Of a stretch of 32,871 nucleotides of DNA, positions 8,392 to 16,074 are shown piece after piece. The translations under genes were made by a program, and so were the position numbers. The stretch lies in contig JBKPDL010000201.1 of assembly GCA_046727855.1 (NCBI GenBank), positions 1 to 32,871 on the forward strand, read 5' to 3'. The first letter of the stretch is position 1; the number at the start of each line of letters is the position of its first letter. Source of the DNA: DASPWV01 sp046727855. GTDB lineage: Bacteria; Acidobacteriota; Vicinamibacteria; Vicinamibacterales; UBA2999. Below the pieces are notes generated by a model. That model did no database searches, had not been told where the DNA came from, and was given only the letters and a program-made list of their open reading frames with translations.

Positions 8392-9447
8392 TCAAAGAAT
8401 CACCATCGCGTCGCCATAACTATAGAACCGGTAGGCATGCGCGACGGCGTGCCGATAGGCGGCAAGCACCTTTTCGCGCCCGGCAAACGCCGACACGAGC
8501 ATCAACAGCGACGACTTGGGAAGATGGAAGTTTGTGATCAGTCCGGAGACAATGCGGAAGCGATGCCCGGGATAGATGAACAGGTCAGTCGCACCGCGTG
8601 CCGGTTTGACGTCGCCGTTCGCGCCGACTTCGAGCGATTCCAGGGTGCGGGTCGTCGTGGTGCCGACCGCGATGATGCGGCGTTGCTCTCGAAGCGCCTG
8701 TGAGAGCGAGCGGGCGGTCTCTTCCGAGACTTCGTACTCCTCCGCTTCCATTCGATGCTCTTCCACATTGTCGACGCGTATTGGCTGGAACGTGCCATAG
8801 CCGACGTGAAGCGTCACAGTCGCTCGCCTCACGCCTCGCGCGTCCAGCGCTTCGAGCAATGTCGGCGTGAAGTGCAAGCCCGCGGTAGGCGCCGCAATAG
8901 CGCCGCGACGTTGCGCATACACCGTCTGATACCGGTCACGATCGGCCGACGCGTCGGGGCGCTTGATATACGGCGGCAACGGAACGTGCCCGATCGCGTC
9001 CACTGCCTGCTGCAGCGGCGCTTCGTCGCACCATAACCTGACCGTACGGCGGCCATGAAAGTGCCGCCCGAGAACTTCGCCACGAATCACCACGCCTGCG
9101 CCGGCAAATGTCATGCGCGATCCAGCTTTCAGTCGCTGACCGGGATGGACGAGCGCCTCCCATGTTTCTGCATCGCCCTCGACCGCAAGCCGGCGAACGA
9201 GCAAACACTCGACCACGCCTCCACCGGCCAGACGCCGGCCGAGAAGGCGCGCGGGAAAGACTTTGGTGTTGTTGAGCACGAGGAAATCGCCGCTCGAGAG
9301 CAGTTCAGGCAGATCGCGGAAGTGACGGTCGGAAAGGCGGCCGGTTTGGCGATCGAGCACCAGCAGGCGCGAGTCGCCCCGGGTCAGCGGCGGCTCTTGT
9401 GCAATCAGTTCTGGCGGGAGGTCGAAATCGAAGTCGGAAACGTTCAA
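8392..9447 (-). CDS. queA: S-adenosylmethionine:tRNA ribosyltransferase-isomerase
   Basis: A 351-residue QueA of the usual family length. The enzyme transfers and isomerises the ribosyl moiety of SAM onto 7-aminomethyl-7-deazaguanine in tRNA, giving epoxyqueuosine at the wobble base. The N-terminus SDFDFDLPPELIAQ, the FLVLNNTKVFPARL segment near 55-68, AAPTAGLHFT near 185-195 and the C-terminal NFHLPKSSLLMLVSAFAG are signature blocks. The start is TTG at 9447: the codon immediately upstream is an in-frame TGA, and no ATG or GTG lies nearby, so TTG is the only sensible choice. There is no clear Shine-Dalgarno; GATAGT, seven bases upstream, is a weak -10 candidate. No tgt gene follows. Confidence 0.97.
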   Translation of the reverse strand: MNVSDFDFDLPPELIAQEPPLTRGDSRLLVLDRQTGRLSDRHFRDLPELLSSGDFLVLNNTKVFPARLLGRRLAGGGVVECLLVRRLAVEGDAETWEALVHPGQRLKAGSRMTFAGAGVVIRGEVLGRHFHGRRTVRLWCDEAPLQQAVDAIGHVPLPPYIKRPDASADRDRYQTVYAQRRGAIAAPTAGLHFTPTLLEALDARGVRRATVTLHVGYGTFQPIRVDNVEEHRMEAEEYEVSEETARSLSQALREQRRIIAVGTTTTRTLESLEVGANGDVKPARGATDLFIYPGHRFRIVSGLITNFHLPKSSLLMLVSAFAGREKVLAAYRHAVAHAYRFYSYGDAMVIL

Positions 9448-9697
9448 TCAGTGCACTATCGTACGATCGGCGGAGCGCCTTTGATGGGTCGTGAGCGTCC
9501 GCCTCACGACACCTGCTGACAGGACGGCTAACTGGTCTGTGCTGGAGCAGAGCATGACCGCGCACAGCAAACCGTAATTTTGTTTGCAACTGTTGTCTGT
9601 AGGTTACTTATGCGGATGTTTCAGATCGGAACACGACTTACAGAAGGGGTATACCGCGACACTTCGTCGTAATGTGCTCAGAATTCGGAAGTGACCG
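9448..9697. other. 250 bp intergenic region with inverted repeats (queA upstream)
   Basis: No gene is seen. Three symmetrical elements stand out. ATCGTACGAT is a 10-bp palindrome at 9458-9467, next to the queA start. GTCGTGAG/CTCACGAC is an 8-bp perfect inverted repeat with a 7-base loop at 9488-9510. GCAAAC/GTTTGC is separated by nine bases at 9567-9587, inside a patch clearly richer in A+T than its surroundings (about 9570-9625). They could be operator sites, a queA leader structure or the end of the fabH transcript. No stem is followed by a minus-strand T run. Confidence 0.55.
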
Positions 9698-10681
9698 CTA
9701 GAGTCCCCAGCGCACCAGCACCGCGCCAACGGTAAAGCCCGCGCCGACCGACGCAAGAAGAAGCGTCTGCCCCTTCTTCAACTGGCCGCTGCTCATCGCA
9801 TCGTTGAGAGCCAGCGGAATGGTCGCGGCGGTCGTATTGCCGAATCGCTCGATGTTGATGATCACTTTTTCTTCCGGCAGGCCCAGGCGTTCAGCGGCCG
9901 ACATGATGATCCGCTTGTTTGCCTGATGCGAGATGAACAAATCGACGTCCGCGGCGGTGAGATTGTTGCGGTGCAGAAGCCGTTCGCACACGTCGCCGGT
10001 GTTGCGGACAGCAAACTTGAAGACGGTGTGCCCTTCCTGTTTGACGAAATGGAGATGCTGATCGACGGTCTCGTGCGAGGCCGGCCGAAGGCTTCCACCC
10101 GCCGGCATACAGAGCGCAGGCCCTCCGCTTCCGTCTACATAGTGCTCGAAGTCGAGAATGCCGTACCCGTCGCGCGCCGGACCTAACACGACAGCGCCCG
10201 CGCCATCGCCAAACAGCACGCAGGTGGCCCGATCGGTGTAATCGATGATGCTCGACATCACGTCCGCGCCGATCACCAGGACATGCTTGGCCGCGCCCGC
10301 CGTGATCATCTGACTGCCGACGGTCAGAGAATAGGTGAAGGCGGAACACGCGGCCGAGAGATCGAACCCCCACGCGCGTCGCGCCCTGATCTTGTCCTGC
10401 ACGAGACAGGCCGTGCTCGGAAACAACATATCGGGCGTCACCGTGCCCACGACGATCAAGTCGATGTCATCAGGGGCGAGACCGGCGTTGGCGATGGCGG
10501 CGATCGCCGCCTCTTTCGCGAGATCCGACGTCGCCACACCGGAGTCGACGATGTGCCGCTCACGTATGCCGGTGCGCTGCATGATCCATTCGTTGGACGT
10601 CTCCACCATCTTCTCGAGGTCGGCGTTGGTGAGCAGCCGCGGCGGTACGTAGGTGGCCAGGCTTTTGATTTCGGCTCTCAA
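9698..10681 (-). CDS. fabH: 3-oxoacyl-ACP synthase III (beta-ketoacyl-ACP synthase III)
   Basis: A 327-residue FabH that condenses acetyl-CoA, or a branched acyl-CoA, with malonyl-ACP to start fatty acid synthesis. The catalytic triad is visible: Cys112 in SAACSAFTYS, His252 in FISHQANKR and Asn282 in RFGNTTAA. The GDGAGAVVL segment near 158-166 is also typical. The start is TTG at 10681, overlapping the ruvB TGA (TTGA), giving MRAEIKSLATYVPP, the usual FabH N-terminus. This makes fabH the last gene of the yebC-ruvCAB unit, an unusual functional pairing but a clear translational coupling. Which primer acyl-CoA it prefers cannot be told from sequence. Confidence 0.96.
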   Translation of the reverse strand: MRAEIKSLATYVPPRLLTNADLEKMVETSNEWIMQRTGIRERHIVDSGVATSDLAKEAAIAAIANAGLAPDDIDLIVVGTVTPDMLFPSTACLVQDKIRARRAWGFDLSAACSAFTYSLTVGSQMITAGAAKHVLVIGADVMSSIIDYTDRATCVLFGDGAGAVVLGPARDGYGILDFEHYVDGSGGPALCMPAGGSLRPASHETVDQHLHFVKQEGHTVFKFAVRNTGDVCERLLHRNNLTAADVDLFISHQANKRIIMSAAERLGLPEEKVIINIERFGNTTAATIPLALNDAMSSGQLKKGQTLLLASVGAGFTVGAVLVRWGL

Positions 10682-11691
10682 AACAATCCCCTTCCAGGCA
10701 TCGGACGATTGAAAAACTCGTAGGCGCGTGCCGTCGCCACGCGGCCATTCTTGGTGCGCTCCAGGAATCCCAGTTGAATCAGAAACGGCTCGTGAATGTC
10801 CTCGAGTGCGTCCGGTTCTTCGGCCAGGGCGGCGGCGAGGCTCTTGAGTCCCACGGGGCCACCGCCGAATTTTTCGATGATCGTGGTCAACAGGCGGCGA
10901 TCGATTTCGTCGAACCCGTGCTCGTCGACTTCGAGCAGATCCATGGCCTTGCGCGCCACCTCGCGAGTGACCCGGCCATCGGCTTTGACCTGCGCGTAAT
11001 CGCGAACACGGCGCAGCAGCCGGTTCGCAATGCGCGGCGTGCCGCGCGATCGACGACCGAGCTCGGATGCGGCATCGTCGGTGATCTCGACGCCGAGAAT
11101 CCGTGCCGAACGCTTCACGATGTGCTCGAGATCCGCAGGCGCGTAGAAGTCGAGGCGGTGCACAATTCCGAACCGCGAGCGCAACGGTGAGGTCAGCAGT
11201 CCCGTGCGTGTGGTCGCGCCGACGAGCGTAAATCGCTCAATGGGCACTTTCACCGAGCGCGCGCCGGGGCCCTGACCGATCACGATGTTGAGTTCGAAAT
11301 CCTCCATCGCGGGATACAGAATCTCCTCGATCGCGGGCGCCATGCGATGAATTTCATCGATGAACAGCACTTCGCGCGCTTGCAGATTGGACAGTATCCC
11401 GGCGAGATCGCCAGGTTTTTCAATCACCGGTCCCGCGGTGGTACGGATCGGCACGGCCAGTTCGTTGGCGATGACCGTGGCGAGCGTCGTTTTTCCGAGT
11501 CCGGGCGGGCCGTACACGAGCACGTGATCGAGCGCGTCACCGCGCTGTCTGGCCGCCGCAATGGACACCTGCAGGTTTTCGCGGACACGGTCCTGGCCGA
11601 TGTAGTCGGCCAGCCGCTTCGGCCGCAGCCCGGCTTCGTACTGCGCATCGTCATCGACGCGCGAAGGGGTGACGAGACGTTCGTCGGTCAC
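10678..11691 (-). CDS. ruvB: Holliday junction branch migration ATPase RuvB
   Basis: A 337-residue AAA+ motor that drives branch migration with RuvA at Holliday junctions. Walker A is GPPGLGKTT at 61-69 and Walker B is LFIDEIH with Asp112-Glu113. Sensor 1 lies in LVGATTRTG, the arginine-finger region in LTSPLRSRFGI, and the C-terminal winged helix includes DRRLL and LGFLERTKNGR. The start is GTG at 11691, overlapping the ruvA TGA (GTGA). Length and domain order are standard. It lies between ruvA and fabH, all coupled. Confidence 0.98.
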   Translation of the reverse strand: MTDERLVTPSRVDDDAQYEAGLRPKRLADYIGQDRVRENLQVSIAAARQRGDALDHVLVYGPPGLGKTTLATVIANELAVPIRTTAGPVIEKPGDLAGILSNLQAREVLFIDEIHRMAPAIEEILYPAMEDFELNIVIGQGPGARSVKVPIERFTLVGATTRTGLLTSPLRSRFGIVHRLDFYAPADLEHIVKRSARILGVEITDDAASELGRRSRGTPRIANRLLRRVRDYAQVKADGRVTREVARKAMDLLEVDEHGFDEIDRRLLTTIIEKFGGGPVGLKSLAAALAEEPDALEDIHEPFLIQLGFLERTKNGRVATARAYEFFNRPMPGRGLF

Positions 11692-12299
11692 GCTCGTGAC
11701 AATTCCTTCAATGCCGCGCGCAGCATGTCCTCGAATCGGACGTCAGAGGTGGCTGCACCCGCCGCCAACAGTTGGTCGAGCGCTTTATCGATCGCCGCGC
11801 GCTGGTAACCGAGATTCGTCAGCGCCGACGCAAGGTCATCGCGCAGCGTATCGCCGGGCGAGGGCTCCGGCGCGCCCGTAGCGATTGCTTCCATGGCTTT
11901 CGACAGCTTGTCGCGCAATTCCAGAATGATGCGCTCCGATGTCTTCTTTCCGACGCCCGGGATTTTCGTCATGCGCGCGATGTCGCCGCGTCGCACCGCG
12001 ATCACGAGGTCTCGCGGCTCGATACCAGACAGGACGGCGAGCGCGAGCCTGGGGCCGATGCCGCTGATGGCGATCAACCGCTCGAACACCGCGAGCTCCA
12101 ACGCTGTCGCGAAGCCGAACAACGCCAGCTGGTCCTCACGAACATGGGTATGCACGCGCAGCGTGATCTCGGCGCCAGGTTCCGCCGCACTGTAGAAGGT
12201 GGAGAGCGGGACGTTGACGTCGTACCCCACGCCACCGACGTCGACGACCACTCTATTGGGATGCTTTTCGAGCACGCGGCCTCGAAGAAACGCAATCAT
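11688..12299 (-). CDS. ruvA: Holliday junction branch migration complex subunit RuvA
   Basis: A 203-residue RuvA that binds four-way junction DNA as a tetramer and loads RuvB. The ATG at 12299 (MIAFLRGRVLEK) overlaps the ruvC TGA (ATGA) and gives the family N-terminus; 49 further codons upstream are a shadow of ruvC. An OB-fold domain spans 1-65 with VGGVGYDV. Two helix-hairpin-helix motifs follow: LIAISGIGPRLAL and MTKIPGVGKKTSERI. The C-terminal RuvB-binding domain ends in DMLRAALKEL. The acidic linker between them is short. Everything is as expected for the family. Confidence 0.97.
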   Translation of the reverse strand: MIAFLRGRVLEKHPNRVVVDVGGVGYDVNVPLSTFYSAAEPGAEITLRVHTHVREDQLALFGFATALELAVFERLIAISGIGPRLALAVLSGIEPRDLVIAVRRGDIARMTKIPGVGKKTSERIILELRDKLSKAMEAIATGAPEPSPGDTLRDDLASALTNLGYQRAAIDKALDQLLAAGAATSDVRFEDMLRAALKELSRA

Positions 12300-12892
12300 G
12301 CGCGGGGCGCGTTCGGGCGATAGTTGCGCCAGCTTTTCGGACCCGGGCGATAGCGGGACTCCGCCTTCTTGTCCGCCCGAGCCTTGCCGAACGGGGAAGC
12401 CGAATCGCCCCTGAGGGCACTCGCCGATCCAGCATGCAGGTGACAAATCGCCACCGCCAACGCGTCGCTCGCGTCGTGCGGCCGGGGCACGCTGGTGAGT
12501 CCCAGGAGCAGCTTGACCATGCGGCCGACCTGCGGCTTTTCCGCTCGGCCATAGCCGACGATCGCGCGCTTGATTTCCGCAGGCGTGTATTCGATCACCG
12601 GCAGTCCGGCTTCGACCGCCGCGAGCATGGCAACTCCGCGTGCGTGGCCAAGCTTGAGCGCGCTCCGAACATTCGCCGCGTAAAAGAGGTTTTCAATCGC
12701 GACGCACTCCGGCTGGCACTCCGCGAGGATGTCGGTGAGCGCACGGTGAATTGCCGCAAGCTTGTCTGGGAACGCGTCTTTGATGCCGGCCGTGATGGCG
12801 CCGCAGAGCACAAGCCGATGGCGATGCCCATCGCTGTCGATGCAGCCGTAGCCCGTGCGGTCGGAGCCGGGGTCGATACCGAGGACCCTCAC
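12296..12892 (-). CDS. ruvC: Holliday junction resolvase RuvC, with extended C-terminal tail
   Basis: A 198-residue resolvase that cuts Holliday junctions symmetrically. The four catalytic acids are visible: Asp7 in GIDPGSDRTGYG, Glu67 in VAIENLFYA, and Asp140 and Asp143 in PHDASDALAVA. The start is GTG at 12892, overlapping the yebC TGA (GTGA). The family usually ends shortly after the last catalytic helix, at about 160-175 residues. Here a basic, low-complexity tail runs from about residue 152 to 198, rich in Ser, Ala, Arg and Lys, and is encoded by 12296-12440. The core should be fully functional; the tail is discussed as a finding. Confidence 0.96.
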   Translation of the reverse strand: MRVLGIDPGSDRTGYGCIDSDGHRHRLVLCGAITAGIKDAFPDKLAAIHRALTDILAECQPECVAIENLFYAANVRSALKLGHARGVAMLAAVEAGLPVIEYTPAEIKRAIVGYGRAEKPQVGRMVKLLLGLTSVPRPHDASDALAVAICHLHAGSASALRGDSASPFGKARADKKAESRYRPGPKSWRNYRPNAPRA

Positions 12893-13638
12893 GCGAGCGA
12901 GGCCTCGATCTCCTTTTCCGAGATATCGAAATTCGACCAGACGTGCTGCACGTCGTCGTGCTCCTCGAGCACTTCCATCAGCTTGATCATTTGCGAGGCT
13001 TCTTTGCCTTCGAGCTTCACATAGTTCTGCGGAATCATCGCGACCTGCGCCGTCGCCGGTTCGACACCGAGACCTTTGACGGCGTCACGCACCGCTTCGA
13101 ATGCGCCCGGGTCGCTGGTAATCTCCCACGTGTCGCCGTCGTCAGCCATGTCATCGGCGCCGGCATCCAGCGCGACGGAGAGGAGCTGCTCTTCGTCGGC
13201 GCCCTTCTTGTCGACGACGACGTAGCCCTTCTTCGAAAACATCCACGCAACGGCGTTGCTGGAGGCGAGATTGCCGTTGTACTTTTCGAGCATGTGACGG
13301 ATCTCGCCAACGGTGCGGTTCTTGTTATCCGTCATCGTTTCGATGATGAGCGCGGCGCCGCCGGGACCATAGCCCTCGTAGGTGATTTCCTCGTAGGTGA
13401 CGCCAGGCAGCTCGCCCGTACCGCGCTGAATCGCCTTCTTGATGTTGTCGGCAGGCATGTTGACCGCTTTGGCGTCGGCGATGACCGTGCGAAGCCGGGG
13501 GTTGCTGCCGGGATCGCCGCCGCCATTACGCGCGGCGACGGTGAGTTCCTTGATGATGCGCGTAAACACCTTGCCGCGCTTCGCGTCGGCCGCGCCCTTC
13601 TTGTGCTTAATGGTGTGCCACTTGGAATGGCCTGACAT
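12889..13638 (-). CDS. yebC: YebC/PmpR family DNA-binding or translation-associated protein
   Basis: A 249-residue member of the YebC/TACO1 family. The hallmark N-terminus MSGHSKWHTIKHKK is followed by AKRGKVFTRIIKEL, the NPRLR block near 45-50, and YEGYGPGGAA near 85-95. Family members have been described as transcriptional regulators (PmpR) and as factors relieving ribosome stalling; the sequence does not decide between these roles. The ATG at 13638 has a clear GGAG seven bases upstream, unlike most unit-leading genes here. It is the first gene of yebC-ruvC-ruvA-ruvB-fabH, an order found in many bacteria up to ruvB. Confidence 0.96.
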   Translation of the reverse strand: MSGHSKWHTIKHKKGAADAKRGKVFTRIIKELTVAARNGGGDPGSNPRLRTVIADAKAVNMPADNIKKAIQRGTGELPGVTYEEITYEGYGPGGAALIIETMTDNKNRTVGEIRHMLEKYNGNLASSNAVAWMFSKKGYVVVDKKGADEEQLLSVALDAGADDMADDGDTWEITSDPGAFEAVRDAVKGLGVEPATAQVAMIPQNYVKLEGKEASQMIKLMEVLEEHDDVQHVWSNFDISEKEIEASLA

Positions 13639-14013
13639 GGGACTGCTCCAGATCGCGCGCGCAAAACGCCCGCGCTACATGATTCGCTTGACGGATCTGC
13701 AAAGTCCGCTGCCACTATGTGGTCCGTCACGGCAGACCTGCGAGACCGCGGCACGTACTACGGCACGTAACGGGCAGAGCTTGACGTCTGCGGCCACGTA
13801 ACAGGCAGACCTCGAAGTCCGCGGCCACGGATCTCAAGGTACTTAGCGGCGGACCTTAAGTCCGCCATCTTAAATCGACTCTATAGTTTAGCCCAGGCCG
13901 CTGGTGTGAGGCTGACAAAACAACTGAGCAGTCCGTCCCTTCGATCTATGGCCGCGTCTCTGCGCTACGCACACTCAATGCAGACGAATGGCGGCGGCCG
14001 CAAGTGGATTACC
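13639..14013. other. 375 bp non-coding region upstream of yebC
   Basis: This is the longest gap in the window. The yebC ribosome binding site lies at its left edge. The middle holds a cluster of hairpin repeats (separate entry, 13693-13866). The remaining part, 13867-14013, shows no recognisable gene; it lies downstream of the minus-strand methyltransferase gene. A 77-codon plus-strand reading frame in it has no family features and runs into the methyltransferase 3' end. Confidence 0.6.
13693..13866. repeat. Cluster of five imperfect hairpin (REP-like) repeats
   Basis: Five related units of about 17-23 bases recur at 13693-13709, 13731-13752, 13773-13795, 13804-13826 and 13848-13866. Each follows the plan GGC(A/G)GAC...GTC(C/T)GC, that is, two arms that are inverse complements around a 4-7 base centre. 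The last is the cleanest: GGCGGAC-CTTAA-GTCCGCC, a perfect 7-bp stem. Units two to four are joined by the spacer GGC(C)ACGTA, so they also form a degenerate direct repeat. They lie between yebC and a methyltransferase gene. They resemble extragenic palindromic elements, but mobility cannot be judged. Confidence 0.75.
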
Positions 14014-14775
14014 TCACCGTCTGGCCAGGATGATCCAGACCTCAGCCCGCGGATCCCACGGCCCGCCTCGGTAATCTCCAAGCAGCGCCGACACTGTAAA
14101 TCCGGCGCTTTCGACGCGTCGCACCATCTGCGGCACTGACAGCGTACGAAACGCGAGTGTAAAGGTACGCCGCCGCGTGTGCCTGCCCCTCCGTTCGATG
14201 AATTCCTGATCGAACAGCGTCAAGCGTTTCGCACGGTCCTGGCGTACCGATTCAATCAGGGTCACCTGCGCACCGTCGGCGCGTTTTCCGCGCAAGCTCA
14301 CCTTGTTGTTGTACTCAGACCACGAGGGCAGATCCGCCACCAGTTCGAGCCCAAATGTGCCATCGCGCTCGAGCACGCGCGCGACAGCCGCGAGCGTCGA
14401 TGTGAGATCACGTTCGTGAAGAAGCGACTGAAGAATGCCGTATGGCGCGATGACGAGCGGGAAGGATCGATCCGGAAAGGGCAGGTGACGGATATCACCG
14501 CGTATGAGCTGAATATCGATCTTGCGGCGCGCGTGTCGTTTTCGCGTGGCCGCCCGCGCGAGCATCTCAGCCGAGCGATCGATGCCGACAATGCGCGTAC
14601 CGTCACGGGCCAACGGAAACGTCACACGGCCGGTGCCGCAACCGAGTTCCAAAACAGGCCCGCAAGACGTTGCCGCGAGTTGCTTCCAGAACGGCACGTC
14701 TCGACGGCCGAGCGTTCGTGCATTTTCCCAGTCGTAGAACGGCGCGTACTCGTCCCAGCCCTGCCAGCCTTCCAT
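14014..14775 (-). CDS. Class I SAM-dependent methyltransferase
   Basis: A 253-residue methyltransferase from ATG 14775 (MEGWQGWDEYAPFYDWEN). The frame stays open for another 124 codons upstream but would cross the divergent thioesterase gene. Motif I is VLELGCGTGRVTFPLA, motif II ends in IVGIDRS, and motif IV lies in FPLVIAPYGILQSLL. An insertion with EYNNKVSLRGKR and a C-terminal AGFTVSALLGDY complete the fold. The N-terminal Y..FYDWEN is common in small-molecule methyltransferases of this group. The substrate is unknown. Only 11 bases separate its start codon from that of the thioesterase gene. No clear ribosome binding site is seen; GAAG about four bases upstream is weak. Confidence 0.85.
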   Translation of the reverse strand: MEGWQGWDEYAPFYDWENARTLGRRDVPFWKQLAATSCGPVLELGCGTGRVTFPLARDGTRIVGIDRSAEMLARAATRKRHARRKIDIQLIRGDIRHLPFPDRSFPLVIAPYGILQSLLHERDLTSTLAAVARVLERDGTFGLELVADLPSWSEYNNKVSLRGKRADGAQVTLIESVRQDRAKRLTLFDQEFIERRGRHTRRRTFTLAFRTLSVPQMVRRVESAGFTVSALLGDYRGGPWDPRAEVWIILARR

Positions 14776-14780
14776 ATACT
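14775..14780 (+). promoter_or_regulatory. Putative -10 element TATACT of a leaderless promoter
   Basis: TATACT lies six bases before the thioesterase ATG at 14787, so transcription would begin at or next to the start codon. No Shine-Dalgarno is present. The element overlaps the divergent methyltransferase start codon. No convincing -35 is seen. Confidence 0.45.
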
Positions 14781-14786
14781 TCGCTG

Positions 14787-15242
14787 ATGTTCTTTTGGAT
14801 CCGCAAGAAAGTCCATTGGTCAGATACCGATGCAGCGGGAGCGGTGTGGTTTCCCCGCTTTCTCGGGTGGTTTGAAGACGCCGAAGAGGAGCTCTACGCA
14901 TCGCTTGGCCGTCCGCGGCAAAGGTTGCTGGACGAACTGAAATTCGGCATGCCGCGCGTGGAGATTCACACGAAGTTTCACTCGCCCGTGCGTGCGGGGG
15001 AGGTGGTACGCGTCGGTCTCGACAGCCGCGTAGAACATGCGCGCCGCATCCGACATGAGTTCGAGATTCGGCAAGACGAATCCGATCACTTGCTCGCCAA
15101 AGGATTTGTTCGTGTGGCCTGCGTTGATTCGGGAACCTTCCAGCCACGAGATCTGCCGTCCGAAGTGATCACGCTATTGGAACAGATGCCGGAGTTTGCG
15201 GATCGACAAGCGAAAGGCGCCGTCGAGATCCCGTGGACATAG
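14787..15242 (+). CDS. Hot-dog fold acyl-CoA thioesterase (4HBT/YbgC-like)
   Basis: A 151-residue single hot-dog domain protein. The motif HWSDTDAAGAVWFPRFLGWFEDAEEELY (residues 9 onward) holds the active-site Asp in DTDAAG and the acidic EDAEEE helix of 4-hydroxybenzoyl-CoA thioesterase relatives. The later TKFHSPVRAGEVVRVGL strand region matches the family. It probably hydrolyses acyl-CoA or aryl-CoA thioesters in the cytoplasm; substrate is not predictable. The ATG at 14787 is chosen because the domain begins directly after it; an upstream extension would overlap the divergent methyltransferase gene. It is a single-gene unit facing the next gene, whose stop is 48 bases away. Confidence 0.9.
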   Translation: MFFWIRKKVHWSDTDAAGAVWFPRFLGWFEDAEEELYASLGRPRQRLLDELKFGMPRVEIHTKFHSPVRAGEVVRVGLDSRVEHARRIRHEFEIRQDESDHLLAKGFVRVACVDSGTFQPRDLPSEVITLLEQMPEFADRQAKGAVEIPWT

Positions 15243-15290
15243 AACGCATTGAGAACCCGCGTAAGCAAACCTAGGTGAGGATCGTGCACT

Positions 15291-16049
15291 TCAATCGGAT
15301 ATTGCCCACTCGCCTGGCACAATCGGTTTCGTACGTGGCAACATCCCCAACCGCGCCATCCACGCGACGGCGAGCAGGAGGCTCACAAACACGACGAGCT
15401 TGATCAAGTCGGACAGCGGCCCGCGCGGCAGCAGTTTCCACATGAAGAACAAAATCGGTTGCGCTGTTGCCACGGCCCACACCGACCCGTAAAAGTATCG
15501 CCGTTCGTGTCCTTCTCCGGCGGTTGATGGCTTGACCCGGGGTAGTTGTCCCAACGCGCCCAGAAACCAGAGCGTGCCGGCAATGGGAAAGTAGCCGTAC
15601 TGATACAACTGCTTCAGCCGCCATTCGCCGGTCGCGACGGCGTACGCGAGTCCTGCGATATTGAGCACCGCAAACGCGACGACTTCTCCCCAGGCGATCG
15701 TGTAGCAGATGCGCCGATACCAGGGGTTGGGACGATCCTCGGTGAAGCGGATGATGTAAGGCGCCGGCTCGCATCCTGGCAACTTCCCGACGAGGCCTGC
15801 GATGGCTGTGCCCGGGAGCACAAGGAGAAGCCATACGCCCATACGCCGGTCGAAACCGCGCTCAAACAATTCGAACGTCAGCGGGCCGGGTGCAATGAAG
15901 AAGACGAAGATCCAAATTGGCCAATGGTTGAACCGGTAATACAGCTTGTTGCGCGCGCGAAGAGGCCGCTGACTATCGAGTTCGACTTTGAGTGACTCCG
16001 ATCCGAAATGGGCGCCACGCAGCTCGTTTGGAGAGATCCGTCCTTCCAC
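15291..16049 (-). CDS. Polytopic membrane protein of unknown function
   Basis: I do not recognise the family. From a GTG at 16049 the protein has 252 residues; an ATG at 16091 would give 266 but overlaps the divergent hydrolase gene. Five or six hydrophobic segments are visible: HWPIWIFVFFIAPGPLTF, MGVWLLLVLPGTAIAGLVG, a segment around WGEVVAFAVLNIAGLAYAV, YGYFPIAGTLWFLGAL, a segment near VWAVATAQPILFFMW, and LIKLVVFVSLLLAVAWMA. A cytoplasmic or lumenal stretch with EPAPYIIRFTEDRPNPWYRR separates the second and third. TATTCT eight bases before the GTG supports that start. It is convergent with the thioesterase gene and divergent from the beta-lactamase-like gene. Confidence 0.65.
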   Translation of the reverse strand: MEGRISPNELRGAHFGSESLKVELDSQRPLRARNKLYYRFNHWPIWIFVFFIAPGPLTFELFERGFDRRMGVWLLLVLPGTAIAGLVGKLPGCEPAPYIIRFTEDRPNPWYRRICYTIAWGEVVAFAVLNIAGLAYAVATGEWRLKQLYQYGYFPIAGTLWFLGALGQLPRVKPSTAGEGHERRYFYGSVWAVATAQPILFFMWKLLPRGPLSDLIKLVVFVSLLLAVAWMARLGMLPRTKPIVPGEWAISD

Positions 16050-16057
16050 CGCCAACC

Positions 16058-16067
16058 AGAATACACT
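16058..16067. promoter_or_regulatory. Overlapping divergent -10 elements (bidirectional promoter)
   Basis: On the plus strand TACACT (16062-16067) lies seven bases before the ATG at 16075. On the minus strand TATTCT (16063 to 16058) lies eight bases before the GTG at 16049. The two hexamers share two base pairs. Neither start has a Shine-Dalgarno. This suggests one compact site firing leaderless transcripts in both directions. Confidence 0.45.
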
Positions 16068-16074
16068 TTTCGCG

